A stretch of 21,272 nt of DNA, from NCBI GenBank assembly GCA_035620975.1, contig DASPFV010000244.1, forward strand, positions 1-21,272. The letters run 5' to 3'. The stretch's first letter is position 1; each line of letters opens with the position of its first letter. This DNA is from DASPFV01 sp035620975 (GTDB lineage Bacteria > Acidobacteriota > Vicinamibacteria > Vicinamibacterales > 2-12-FULL-66-21). A program made the position numbers and the translations under genes. Shown one piece after another: positions 7,239-14,002 of this stretch. Under the pieces are notes generated by a model. That model did no database searches and was not told the DNA's origin. It saw only the letters and a program-made list of their open reading frames with translations.

Positions 7239-8183
7239 GTGGAAACGTCCCGGCGCGAGTTCCTGACCGTCACCAGTCTGGCCCTGCTCGGGTTGCCGGC
7301 GCAAGGTTCGACGCCGGCGCCGGGGCAGTCCGCCGATCCCGTCATCGACATCCACCAGCACGTGAACTACACGGGGCGGCCCGACGAGGTGCTGCTCGCC
7401 CACCAGCGCGCAATCGGCGCGACCACTACCATCCTCCTCCCGGCGGGCCGTTCGGTCCGCAGGGCCTCGACTCATGACGGCGAGGCGAACGGGCTGCAGG
7501 CGCAGGCGCTCGGCAACGAGGCGTGCTACCGGTTCGCCGGAGCGCACGCGGACGCCTACCGCTTCGCTGCGAACGAGGTTCCGGACCTGGACGGATCCGT
7601 CGCCGAGATCGAATCGTACCTGAAGCGGGGGGCCGTGCTGATCGGCGAGCAGAAGTTCGGCGTCGACTGCGACGCGCCGGCCATGCTGCGAATCTACGAT
7701 CTCGCCAGGGCGCACCGCGTCCCGGTGCTGATGCACTGGCAGCACGGGATGTACAACTACGGGTTCGATCGGTTCCACCGGGTCCTCGCCAAGTACCCGG
7801 ATGTGGCGTTCATCGGCCACGCGCAGACGTGGTGGGGCAACATCGACGCCCGACATGACGATCAGAGCGTGATGTACCCGAAAGGGCCGGTGGCGCGCGG
7901 CGGGCTGACCGATCGCTACCTGGCAGACTACCCGAACATGTACGGCGATCTGTCGGCCGGTTCGGGGCTGAACGCTCTGACGCGCGACGAGGACTTCACC
8001 CGCGGCTTCCTGGTGCGGCACCAGGACAGGCTCCTCTACGGCAGCGATTGCAACGATCGCGATGGCGGCGGTCCGGATTGTCTGGGTGCCCGCATCCAGT
8101 CGGCGATCAGACGGCTCGCCGGCGGTCGCGAAATCGAACGAAAGCTGCTCCACGACAACGCGCGGCGGCTCCTGTCGCTCTGA
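7239..8183 (+). CDS. Tat-exported amidohydrolase-family protein (amidohydrolase 2 type TIM barrel)
   Basis: 314 aa starting at GTG 7239; the ATG at 7231 is out of frame. The N-terminus SRREFLTVTSLALLGLP is a twin-arginine signal, so the enzyme should fold with its metal in the cytoplasm and then be exported. The metal-dependent hydrolase pattern is complete: DIHQH (His39, His41), LMHWQHG (His166), FIGHAQ (His194) and YGSDCND (Asp270); Glu137 in GEQK is another candidate ligand. Members of this group (PF04909 type) act as lactonases, decarboxylases or hydrolases on sugar-acid or aromatic substrates; nothing here fixes the substrate. It diverges from the PVC-type haem protein across 33 bp, which suggests co-regulation. 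Lactone hydrolysis downstream of the dehydrogenase is an attractive but unproven role. Confidence 0.9.
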   Translation: METSRREFLTVTSLALLGLPAQGSTPAPGQSADPVIDIHQHVNYTGRPDEVLLAHQRAIGATTTILLPAGRSVRRASTHDGEANGLQAQALGNEACYRFAGAHADAYRFAANEVPDLDGSVAEIESYLKRGAVLIGEQKFGVDCDAPAMLRIYDLARAHRVPVLMHWQHGMYNYGFDRFHRVLAKYPDVAFIGHAQTWWGNIDARHDDQSVMYPKGPVARGGLTDRYLADYPNMYGDLSAGSGLNALTRDEDFTRGFLVRHQDRLLYGSDCNDRDGGGPDCLGARIQSAIRRLAGGREIERKLLHDNARRLLSL

Positions 8184-8210
8184 GCACGAGACCGGCCGGT
8201 GGGTCCGCCG

Positions 8211-8330
8211 TAGGTTCCTTCCGCCTGAAGGCGGAAGCCACGCGAACCATGTCCACGTTCGCTTCCGCTCGCGTGGACCTCGCGTGGCTTCCGCGCGTGG
8301 CTTCCGCCTTCAGGCGGAAGCGAGACGCGA
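8211..8330. repeat. Nested palindromic (REP/BIME-like) element between convergent genes
   Basis: Positions 8219-8244 and 8294-8319 are a perfect 26-bp inverted repeat. Each arm is itself a hairpin: TTCCGCCT-GA-AGGCGGAA (8219-8236) and its complement (8302-8319). Inside lies another inverted repeat, GTCCACG (8251-8257) with CGTGGAC (8272-8278), and a perfect tandem 13-mer GCGTGGCTTCCGC (8282-8294, 8295-8307). GGTTC (8213-8217) pairs with GAACC (8244-8248) around the left hairpin. The element fills most of the 206-bp gap (8184-8389) between the converging amidohydrolase and DUF6797-like genes, where it may act as a bidirectional terminator or mRNA stabiliser. No transposase is nearby. Confidence 0.9.
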
Positions 8331-8389
8331 CTTCCGACTTTCGAGCCGCGATCTGCGAGCGCCAATCCGGACAGCGCGCTGCGGGCCAG

Positions 8390-11122
8390 CTATTTCAGCG
8401 TCTTGATATAGAGGATGATCGACTCGATCTGCGCATCGGTCAGCACGCCCGCGTAGCTCGGCATGCCCACGCCGGTGCGTTCATAGCCGGTCACGATTCT
8501 CGCCGCCGGCTCCAGGATCGACTCGCGGAGGTAGGCCTCGTCAGCTGTGACGGTCACCACTCCCTTGAGGAACGTGCGTGTCGTCCCGTAGAGGCCCCTG
8601 AACGGGGGGCCGAGGCGGGAGATCGAGGTGTCTTCCGCGGCATGACAGGCGACGCAACCAAGGCGCTGATAGAGCCGTCGGCCCTCGTCGGCGCTGACGG
8701 GCACTGCCGGTTCGGCGGCGGCCGTCCGTGGCGTCAGATCCACCGTGATGTCACCGAATCCTTCGGCGGCCGGTTTGAACGAACTGAGTTCGTAAGGCGT
8801 GAAGTAGGCGTTCTCCTGGAAGACGCGTCCCTCCTCCGTCGCCAGCGTCCACCCGACGCGCATCTGCATCGGACGAGGGCCGTCGCCCATGCCCGGCACG
8901 CCGACGAACACGCGGCGGCCGTCGCGCGAGAGGTACGCGCTGCTCGGCGCGAGGAGGTCGATGCCCGGGCTGCCGTCCGCCTTGTATTGCGGCGAGCCGT
9001 ACCGGTAGGTGCGCTTGTAGCTCCAGCTCGTGATCGTGAAGCTGTCCGCATCAACGGCGCGCTTGCGGTCGAGCGCGACGTCGAACCCGAGGAGCACCCC
9101 CTTGTCGGTCGGCACGACCTCGCTCGGCACCGTCGAAGGCGCGCCCGTATGACGCACGCGACCGAGGCCCGCGAGGCGTGGTGCCGTCGTGCCCCAGCCG
9201 AGCACCTGGAAGCCGGCGATATAAAGCTGCCCGTCGATCGGGTTCACCGACCCGTGCAGCGGAGGGAACTCGAAGTCGCGCGTGAGGCTGACGACCGCCG
9301 CCTGCAGGCGCGAGCCGCGATCGTTCAACAGCACGCGGAAAATCTCGGGATTGTTGAACCCGATGTGCACCAGGCCGTCGTTCAGCGGCCCCATCCGTGC
9401 CCCGAACAGCCAGACCTGTGACGTCGCGGACGCGTTCACGGCATGCGGGATCCAGGTCAACGGCTCGGCGATCGGAGCCGGGTAGACCTCCCGCGGCAGC
9501 TTGTCGCTCAGGAACCCGTAGAACTGCCGATTGCGGACGACGTGCAGGGGCGTGGTGGGAATGTAGTGGCCCTGCTGGTCGCTGGAGGTGACGAGGCCCG
9601 TGCGGATGTTCACGGCGATGTTGGGCTGTCGGAAACCGTAGCCGAGCACAGTCGCGCGGCGGCCGTCAGCCGAGATGCGCAGGACGCTGCCGTTGTGCTT
9701 CCCGATCGTCGTGGCCTCCTGTCCCCCCTTCGCGATCACGAACTCGCCCCCTGGCGCCAGCCGCAGCGTGCTGGGGAACTCACGCATGTCGGCTGTCTGC
9801 GCGAACGCGTTCGAGAACAGCTCGTGCACGTCGGCCTCGCCGTCCCCGTTCGAGTCGAGCAACCGCCAGATGCCGTTGCGATCGAAGACGTACACCTGCT
9901 CGTCGCGGATCGCCAGCGACAGCGGCTCGTGCAGTCCCGAGGCGAAGCGGCGCCATCGAACGGGCCCCTCGGGATGGTGAAGGCCGCGGACCATCCACAC
10001 GTCGCCGTCCAGCGTGACGGCGAAGCCCGTGCCGTCGCGCAGGAACTGGATGTCGCCCGGCCGTACATTGCGGCGCCAGGGGTTCTCGAGCGGCAGCGCC
10101 ACGTCATCGACCACGTACGCGCCGGGCGACGACGATCTCGTGATGCGGGTCGTGACCTCGTCCGGCCACCGCCGGGCGGATGCCCCATCCGGGATGCTGC
10201 GGACCGTCACGTCCGGCAGCTCCGCGCCGTCGGTGAGCACGGCACAGAAGCGGAGCGCGCCCGGCCCCGGCTTCACCTTGACGGCCAGGACCGACGACGG
10301 TCCGGTCGTCGCTCCGCTTTCGCCGTTGCCGAGCGGGATGGACTCCAGGCTCACGCCCCCGTCGCTTCCACGGCAGAGCGCCGCACGTGCGCTCGCGGCG
10401 CCCGACCCGAGCAGCAGCCAGAGCGGCTCGGCTACCGCGTCAATCTCGACGTGCCGGACCACGCTGGCCTGGTCCGCCTGTTCGTGGGCGCGCATCCACT
10501 CGCGAACGTGTGACTGCCCGACGGTGTATTCGAGCACGACGCCTTCCTGCACGAGCCGTATGGCTGTGAGGCGGCCCATCGGTTCCGGAAGGGGACCGCG
10601 CCCCACTTCCTCCGGACTGGGTGCAGGCTCGCGGGGATCGACGAGCGACGGCCGGAGCCCGGCTTGCCATCCCGGGTAGATCCCGTTGGCGATCCAGACG
10701 CGGCCGTCCGGTTCAGGGGCGGGGGACTGTCCGTTGGGTGTCTTGCGGTCGGGCACGTGATACGAGCCGGGAGCCAGGGCCTTCGGTGTGACGCCGCTTC
10801 CGGGCGATCCCGTCCAGATCGCGACGACGCGCAGGAGGTCGGTGTCGAACGCCGCCCATCGTCCCCGTCCGAGGTTGAGCACCAGCCCGCGCGGCGCGAG
10901 GTTCCGCTCCGGGAGCCCGGGACCCGCACGGCCCGCGTCGATCACGGAGGAGTAGAACGGGAAGTCGGCCTCGACCCAGTCGGCCCAGGGGCTCGGCGCC
11001 GCGGGCGGTCGCGTTTGCGTCGCGCCAACGGTGAGAGCGGTCGTGACGAGCGCGGCACTGATCGTCAGAAGCCGCACGGCGCGGCTCGAGTCGCGATAAC
11101 GAGGCGGGCCCATCAGCCTCAT
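8390..11122 (-). CDS. DUF6797-like exported c-type cytochrome with beta-propeller
   Basis: 910 aa. After a basic N-terminus a hydrophobic segment (about residues 17-35) acts as the export signal. Residues about 45-330 resemble the DUF6797 region of PVC/Acidobacteria proteins (PWADWVEADFPFYSSV, GLVLNLG, AAFDTDLLRVVAIWTG). Residues about 340-780 are propeller-like repeats, including DRNGIWRLLDSNGDGEADVHE with a calcium-site-like Asp pattern. The C-terminal cytochrome c has CVACH (823-827) and a likely Met887 ligand in GMPSYAG. The protein should be a periplasmic redox enzyme or electron carrier; its substrate is unknown. ATG 11122 is preceded by GGTGAG at a workable spacing. It is divergent from the enolase-superfamily gene across 36 bp. 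It is the second haem c/propeller protein in the window; the two share architecture but little obvious sequence outside the haem domain. Confidence 0.88.
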   Translation of the reverse strand: MRLMGPPRYRDSSRAVRLLTISAALVTTALTVGATQTRPPAAPSPWADWVEADFPFYSSVIDAGRAGPGLPERNLAPRGLVLNLGRGRWAAFDTDLLRVVAIWTGSPGSGVTPKALAPGSYHVPDRKTPNGQSPAPEPDGRVWIANGIYPGWQAGLRPSLVDPREPAPSPEEVGRGPLPEPMGRLTAIRLVQEGVVLEYTVGQSHVREWMRAHEQADQASVVRHVEIDAVAEPLWLLLGSGAASARAALCRGSDGGVSLESIPLGNGESGATTGPSSVLAVKVKPGPGALRFCAVLTDGAELPDVTVRSIPDGASARRWPDEVTTRITRSSSPGAYVVDDVALPLENPWRRNVRPGDIQFLRDGTGFAVTLDGDVWMVRGLHHPEGPVRWRRFASGLHEPLSLAIRDEQVYVFDRNGIWRLLDSNGDGEADVHELFSNAFAQTADMREFPSTLRLAPGGEFVIAKGGQEATTIGKHNGSVLRISADGRRATVLGYGFRQPNIAVNIRTGLVTSSDQQGHYIPTTPLHVVRNRQFYGFLSDKLPREVYPAPIAEPLTWIPHAVNASATSQVWLFGARMGPLNDGLVHIGFNNPEIFRVLLNDRGSRLQAAVVSLTRDFEFPPLHGSVNPIDGQLYIAGFQVLGWGTTAPRLAGLGRVRHTGAPSTVPSEVVPTDKGVLLGFDVALDRKRAVDADSFTITSWSYKRTYRYGSPQYKADGSPGIDLLAPSSAYLSRDGRRVFVGVPGMGDGPRPMQMRVGWTLATEEGRVFQENAYFTPYELSSFKPAAEGFGDITVDLTPRTAAAEPAVPVSADEGRRLYQRLGCVACHAAEDTSISRLGPPFRGLYGTTRTFLKGVVTVTADEAYLRESILEPAARIVTGYERTGVGMPSYAGVLTDAQIESIILYIKTLK

Positions 11123-11143
11123 AGTAGCTCACCGTTCGGCGTC

Positions 11144-11150
11144 TATAATC
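11144..11150. promoter_or_regulatory. Consensus -10 TATAAT in a 36-bp divergent gap
   Basis: TATAAT (11144-11149) is a perfect -10 consensus on the plus strand, 9 nt before the GTG at 11159. A GGAG lies 4 nt before that GTG, so a very short Shine-Dalgarno leader or a leaderless message are both possible. The same bases read GATTAT (11150-11145) on the minus strand, which would give the DUF6797-like gene a leader of about 15-20 nt carrying its GGTGAG. No -35 consensus is visible. Confidence 0.55.
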
Positions 11151-11158
11151 GGAGCGTC

Positions 11159-12646
11159 GTGACGCGTCAGTCAGCCCCGGTCTCCCGGCGGACGCTCTTG
11201 AAAGGGCTCGGCGCTCTCTCGGCGTCCGCGCTTTCGCCGCTCGTCGCGTGCCGGCGGCGCGAGGCGCCGGCCGTGCACGTTTCGCGTCCCACCGACATCC
11301 GCATCGTGGAGGTGCGGCACGGATACGAGGAGTTCCTGTACCGGGCGCCCTATCAGTTCGGCGGTCGCACGGTGGATCGCGTCACGATCCTCAACGTGGA
11401 CTGCCGGGTTCGCACCGGTGACGGCAGGGAGGCCTGGGGCTTCGGATCGATGACGCTCGGCAACGCCTGGGCCTTCCCGGCAGCCTCGCAGGACGAGGGG
11501 CTCGGGGCGATGAAGGCCCTTGCGGACGAGCTCACCCCGCTCGCCGCCGACTGCGACGAGCGCGGCCATCCGATCGATCTGTTCCGGGCGCTGGAGCCGG
11601 AGTACCTGCGGGCGGCGGAAGTCGTGTCGCGCGCCCGCGGCCTCCACGCGCCAATCCCCAAGCTCTGCACCCTCGTCGTCGCCAGCCCGTTCGACGCGGC
11701 GCTTCACGACGCGTACGGGAAGGCGTTTGGCGTGAGCTGCTACGAGACGTACGGCCCGGCCTTCATGAGCCATGACCTGGCCCGCGATCTCGGCCCGGCG
11801 TTCGCGGGCGAGTACCTGGATCGCTACGTGCCGGTCACGCCGCGACCCGCCATACCGGTGTTCCACTCGGTCGGCGCGAGCGATCCGCTCGAGGCGGCCG
11901 ACATCCGCCAGCGGCTGGACGATGGTCTGCCGAACACGCTCGAGGAGTGGGTCCCGCGCGACGGCCTGATTCGATTCAAGATCAAGCTGAATGGCGGCAA
12001 CCTCGGCGCCGACGTCGATCGCATCCTGCGCATCGATCGCATCGTCTCACGGCTGCAGGCCGCGCGGGGGGTCTCCGACTGGAAGTACCTGCTGGATTTC
12101 AACGAGGGCTGCCCGAACGTCGGGTACCTGCTGGACTGCCTGCGGCAGGTCCGCGAGGGGACGCCCGCCGGGTTCGAGCGGATCCTATATATAGAGCAGC
12201 CGACGGCGCGTGACCTGCAGCGCGATCGCGCCAACGTGATGCACGAAGCGGCGCGGCTCAGGCCGGTCGTGATCGACGAGTCGCTGACCGACCTCGAGAC
12301 CCTGCTGCTCGCGCGCGAGATGGGGTACACGGGGGTCGCGCTCAAGGCGTGCAAAGGGCAGTCGCATGCCATGCTGATGGCCGCCGCCGCGCAGAAGTAC
12401 GGGATGTTCCTCTGCGTCCAGGATCTGACGTGCCCGGGCGCCTCCCTGATCCACTCGGCAGGTATCGCGGCACGCGTACCGGGCAACGCCGGGATCGAGG
12501 CGAACGCGCGGCAGTTCGTGCCGGCCGCCAGCGCAGCCTGGGAATCGCGCTTTCCCGGCCTGTTCACGATCCGCGACGGCGTCATGCAGACCGGCCAGCT
12601 CACCGGCCCAGGTTTGAGCGCGGTGCCGCCGCGAACCGCGGATTGA
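11159..12646 (+). CDS. Tat-exported enolase-superfamily (mandelate racemase/muconate lactonising-like) putative lipoprotein
   Basis: 495 aa from GTG 11159. The N-terminus SRRTLLKGLGALSASALSPL is a twin-arginine signal ending in LVAC, with Cys31 as a possible lipid-attachment site. Enolase-superfamily landmarks follow in order: KIKLNGG (Lys274, Lys276), LDFNEG (Asp313), YIEQPT (Glu346), VIDESL (Asp373, Glu374) and ALKACKGQ (Lys396, Lys399). Asp313, Glu346 and Asp373 are the likely Mg ligands and the paired lysines the likely acid/base groups, closest to the muconate-lactonising-like pattern. The superfamily removes a proton alpha to a carboxylate, as in sugar-acid dehydratases and racemases. 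The open frame extends upstream to 10664, but that part is antisense to the DUF6797-like gene and lacks a signal. Export of such an enzyme is unusual; the substrate is unknown. Confidence 0.92.
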   Translation: MTRQSAPVSRRTLLKGLGALSASALSPLVACRRREAPAVHVSRPTDIRIVEVRHGYEEFLYRAPYQFGGRTVDRVTILNVDCRVRTGDGREAWGFGSMTLGNAWAFPAASQDEGLGAMKALADELTPLAADCDERGHPIDLFRALEPEYLRAAEVVSRARGLHAPIPKLCTLVVASPFDAALHDAYGKAFGVSCYETYGPAFMSHDLARDLGPAFAGEYLDRYVPVTPRPAIPVFHSVGASDPLEAADIRQRLDDGLPNTLEEWVPRDGLIRFKIKLNGGNLGADVDRILRIDRIVSRLQAARGVSDWKYLLDFNEGCPNVGYLLDCLRQVREGTPAGFERILYIEQPTARDLQRDRANVMHEAARLRPVVIDESLTDLETLLLAREMGYTGVALKACKGQSHAMLMAAAAQKYGMFLCVQDLTCPGASLIHSAGIAARVPGNAGIEANARQFVPAASAAWESRFPGLFTIRDGVMQTGQLTGPGLSAVPPRTAD

Positions 12647-12659
12647 GCGCGGAGGGGTT

Positions 12660-12906
12660 CTCACGGGACGCGGATGCTACGCGGATGAGGGCGGATAGGT
12701 TCCTCCACGGGACGCGGACTTGTCCGCCGTAGCCCGCAGGGCGAAGGTGGATGGGCGCGGACGATTGCGGGTTTTTTGTGACCGGAGACGATTCACGGAT
12801 GCTCGAGACTGGAGCAGCGGACACTCCACGTGAGATCGCGCTCATCGCCGTCCCGTGGAAGAGGGGCAGTTATCCGCGTGAATCCGCGTCCCGTGGAAGA
12901 GGGGCA
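12660..12906. repeat. Cluster of palindromic CACGGGACGCGGA repeats in the 347-bp intergenic gap
   Basis: CACGGGACGCGGAT at 12662-12675 and CCACGGGACGCGGA at 12705-12718 are direct copies; the first is matched by its exact reverse complement ATCCGCGTCCCGTG at 12882-12895. A perfect 20-nt direct repeat, CGTCCCGTGGAAGAGGGGCA, lies at 12849-12868 and 12887-12906. Between them, TCCGCC (12723-12728) can pair with GGTGGA (12746-12751). This is a second repeat family, different from those at 1-91 and 8211-8330. The gap 12647-12993 carries no convincing gene; a 73-codon frame at 12751-12972 is built from the repeats. Confidence 0.85.
12733..12777 (+). terminator. Possible rho-independent-like terminator after the enolase-superfamily gene
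   Basis: CCCGCA (12733-12738) can pair with TGCGGG (12766-12771), which is followed directly by six T (12772-12777). The stem is short and the 27-nt loop is long, so folding may be weak, but this is the only T-run of its kind in a GC-rich gap and it lies 87 nt after the stop. Confidence 0.35.
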
Positions 12907-12939
12907 CATCGTTCCATCCTGATTTGCCGTGGGCTCGTG

Positions 12940-12985
12940 CTTGCATTGACGAACGCAGCGGCTAACCGGTGATTACCGGGGTCAG
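12940..12985 (+). repeat. Possible remnant of the window-edge repeat
   Basis: CTTGCATTGACGAACG (12940-12955) matches 15 of 16 bases of the minus-strand reading of 35-50 in the left-edge repeat. GGGGTCAG (12978-12985) matches the other end of that unit, but the order of the two parts is swapped, so this is either a rearranged remnant or partly chance. The same bases might hold promoter elements for the next gene (TTGACG at 12946-12951), without a well-spaced -10. Confidence 0.35.
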
Positions 12986-12993
12986 TCTAGAAC

Positions 12994-13914
12994 ATGGCCA
13001 ATCCACCTATGCTGTTCTCGCGTCGGGAATGGCTCGCCGACGTCGGTCGAGCCGCGGTCGGGCTGTCTGGCTGGTCGCTCGGCCTCGCCGCAGTGCAGCC
13101 CGCGTCGACGGCGTCTCCGTTCTGTCTGTTCTCGAAGCACCTGCCCGAGCTCGCGTGGACGGATCTGGGACGCGCCGTGCGGGAGGCCGGCTTCGACGGC
13201 GTCGACCTGACGGTTCGGTCCGGGGGCCACGTGCTGCCGGACCGCGCGGCGGACGATCTGCCGCGCGCCATCGAGGCCATCACCGCGCAGGGGGTGAAGG
13301 TCCCGATGATCACCACCGAGCTGACGTCGGCGGATGCGCCCACGGCGCGGCCGATCCTGCTGGCGGCCGCCCGCGCTGGCGTGGGTTACTTCAAGGCCGG
13401 CTACTGGCGCTACGCGATGTCGCCAGACGTGCGCGCGCAGGTCGCCGCGACCGCGGCCGCGGTGGAGGGGCTGGCGGCGCTGGCGCAGGACTGCGGGATC
13501 GTCATGGGTTTCCACAACCATGCCGCCTACGTCGGCGCCGCTCTCTGGGACATCGCCCCCGCCATCGACCGTCTCGACCCGAGGTGGGCCGGGTATTACT
13601 TCGATCCCCGGCATGCGGCAGCCGAGGGGAGCGGTGGCGCATGGAAGGCGGCCACCCATCTCGCCTGCTCGCGGCTGAAGATGCTGGCCCTGAAGGACTG
13701 CCGCCCCCTGAAGTCGGCCAAAGGCTGGACGATCGAGGACTGTCCACTGGGCGAGGGCATGGTCGATCTGGCCTGGACGGCGCGCGTCATCCGCGCCACG
13801 GGGTTCGCAGGCCCCATCTCGGTCCACCTCGAGTACGACATGCCGACCGGGACCGCGCACACGCTTGCCGCTGCCAGACGGGATCTCGAGGTCGCGCGGC
13901 GGTTCTTCGGATAG
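12994..13914 (+). CDS. Tat-exported sugar phosphate isomerase/epimerase-like TIM barrel (xylose isomerase-like, AP endonuclease 2 fold)
   Basis: 306 aa from ATG 12994; ATG 13009 (residue 6) is the alternative and leaves the same signal. SRREWLADVGRAAVGLSGWSLG is a twin-arginine signal. The barrel shows the usual family stations: REAGFDGVDLTV (63-74), KVPMITTEL (102-110), GIVMGFHNH (168-176), GYYFDPRHA (200-208), MLALKDCRPL (230-239), PLGEGMVDL (251-259) and SVHLEYD (276-282). Asp204, His207 and Glu280 are plausible metal ligands; the usual first Glu is less clear, so catalytic competence is not certain. Family members isomerise or epimerise free or modified sugars (for example 3-keto sugars and inosose). 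No Shine-Dalgarno is obvious before either start. It lies between a repeat-rich gap and the propeller/GHL6 pair. Confidence 0.9.
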   Translation: MANPPMLFSRREWLADVGRAAVGLSGWSLGLAAVQPASTASPFCLFSKHLPELAWTDLGRAVREAGFDGVDLTVRSGGHVLPDRAADDLPRAIEAITAQGVKVPMITTELTSADAPTARPILLAAARAGVGYFKAGYWRYAMSPDVRAQVAATAAAVEGLAALAQDCGIVMGFHNHAAYVGAALWDIAPAIDRLDPRWAGYYFDPRHAAAEGSGGAWKAATHLACSRLKMLALKDCRPLKSAKGWTIEDCPLGEGMVDLAWTARVIRATGFAGPISVHLEYDMPTGTAHTLAAARRDLEVARRFFG

Positions 13915-13990
13915 CCGCACTGGAAAGCTGACCGTTCCCCACTGTTCGTGGCTCTCGTCTTCATGGTGCAGAGCCAATTCGGCCGCGCGC

Positions 13991-13996
13991 TATACT
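13991..13996 (+). promoter_or_regulatory. Candidate -10 element TATACT before the PQQ-type propeller gene
   Basis: TATACT matches five of six consensus bases and ends 6 nt before an in-frame GTG (14003), with no Shine-Dalgarno before either that GTG or the in-frame ATG at 14021. The spacing matches that at 4035, 7227 and 3897. No -35 was seen. It would transcribe the propeller and GHL6-like genes as one message. Confidence 0.45.
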
Positions 13997-14002
13997 GCGC
14001 CC

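Noticed and set aside
7206..8153. N-terminal extension of the PVC-type haem protein to 8153
   Set aside because: The extra ~316 codons are antisense to the amidohydrolase gene and have no domain, while a good signal peptide begins at ATG 7205.
8211..8330. CRISPR array
   Set aside because: The copies are inverted and tandem with no regular spacers, and no cas genes are present.
10664..11158. N-terminal extension of the enolase-superfamily gene
   Set aside because: It lies opposite the start of the DUF6797-like gene and would bury the twin-arginine signal inside the protein.
12660..12906. CRISPR-like direct repeats
   Set aside because: Only two or three copies with unequal spacing, partly inverted; a palindromic intergenic repeat fits better.
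12751..12972. Small protein gene of 73 codons in the intergenic gap
   Set aside because: Its sequence is made of the repeats, with no Shine-Dalgarno, signal or recognisable domain.
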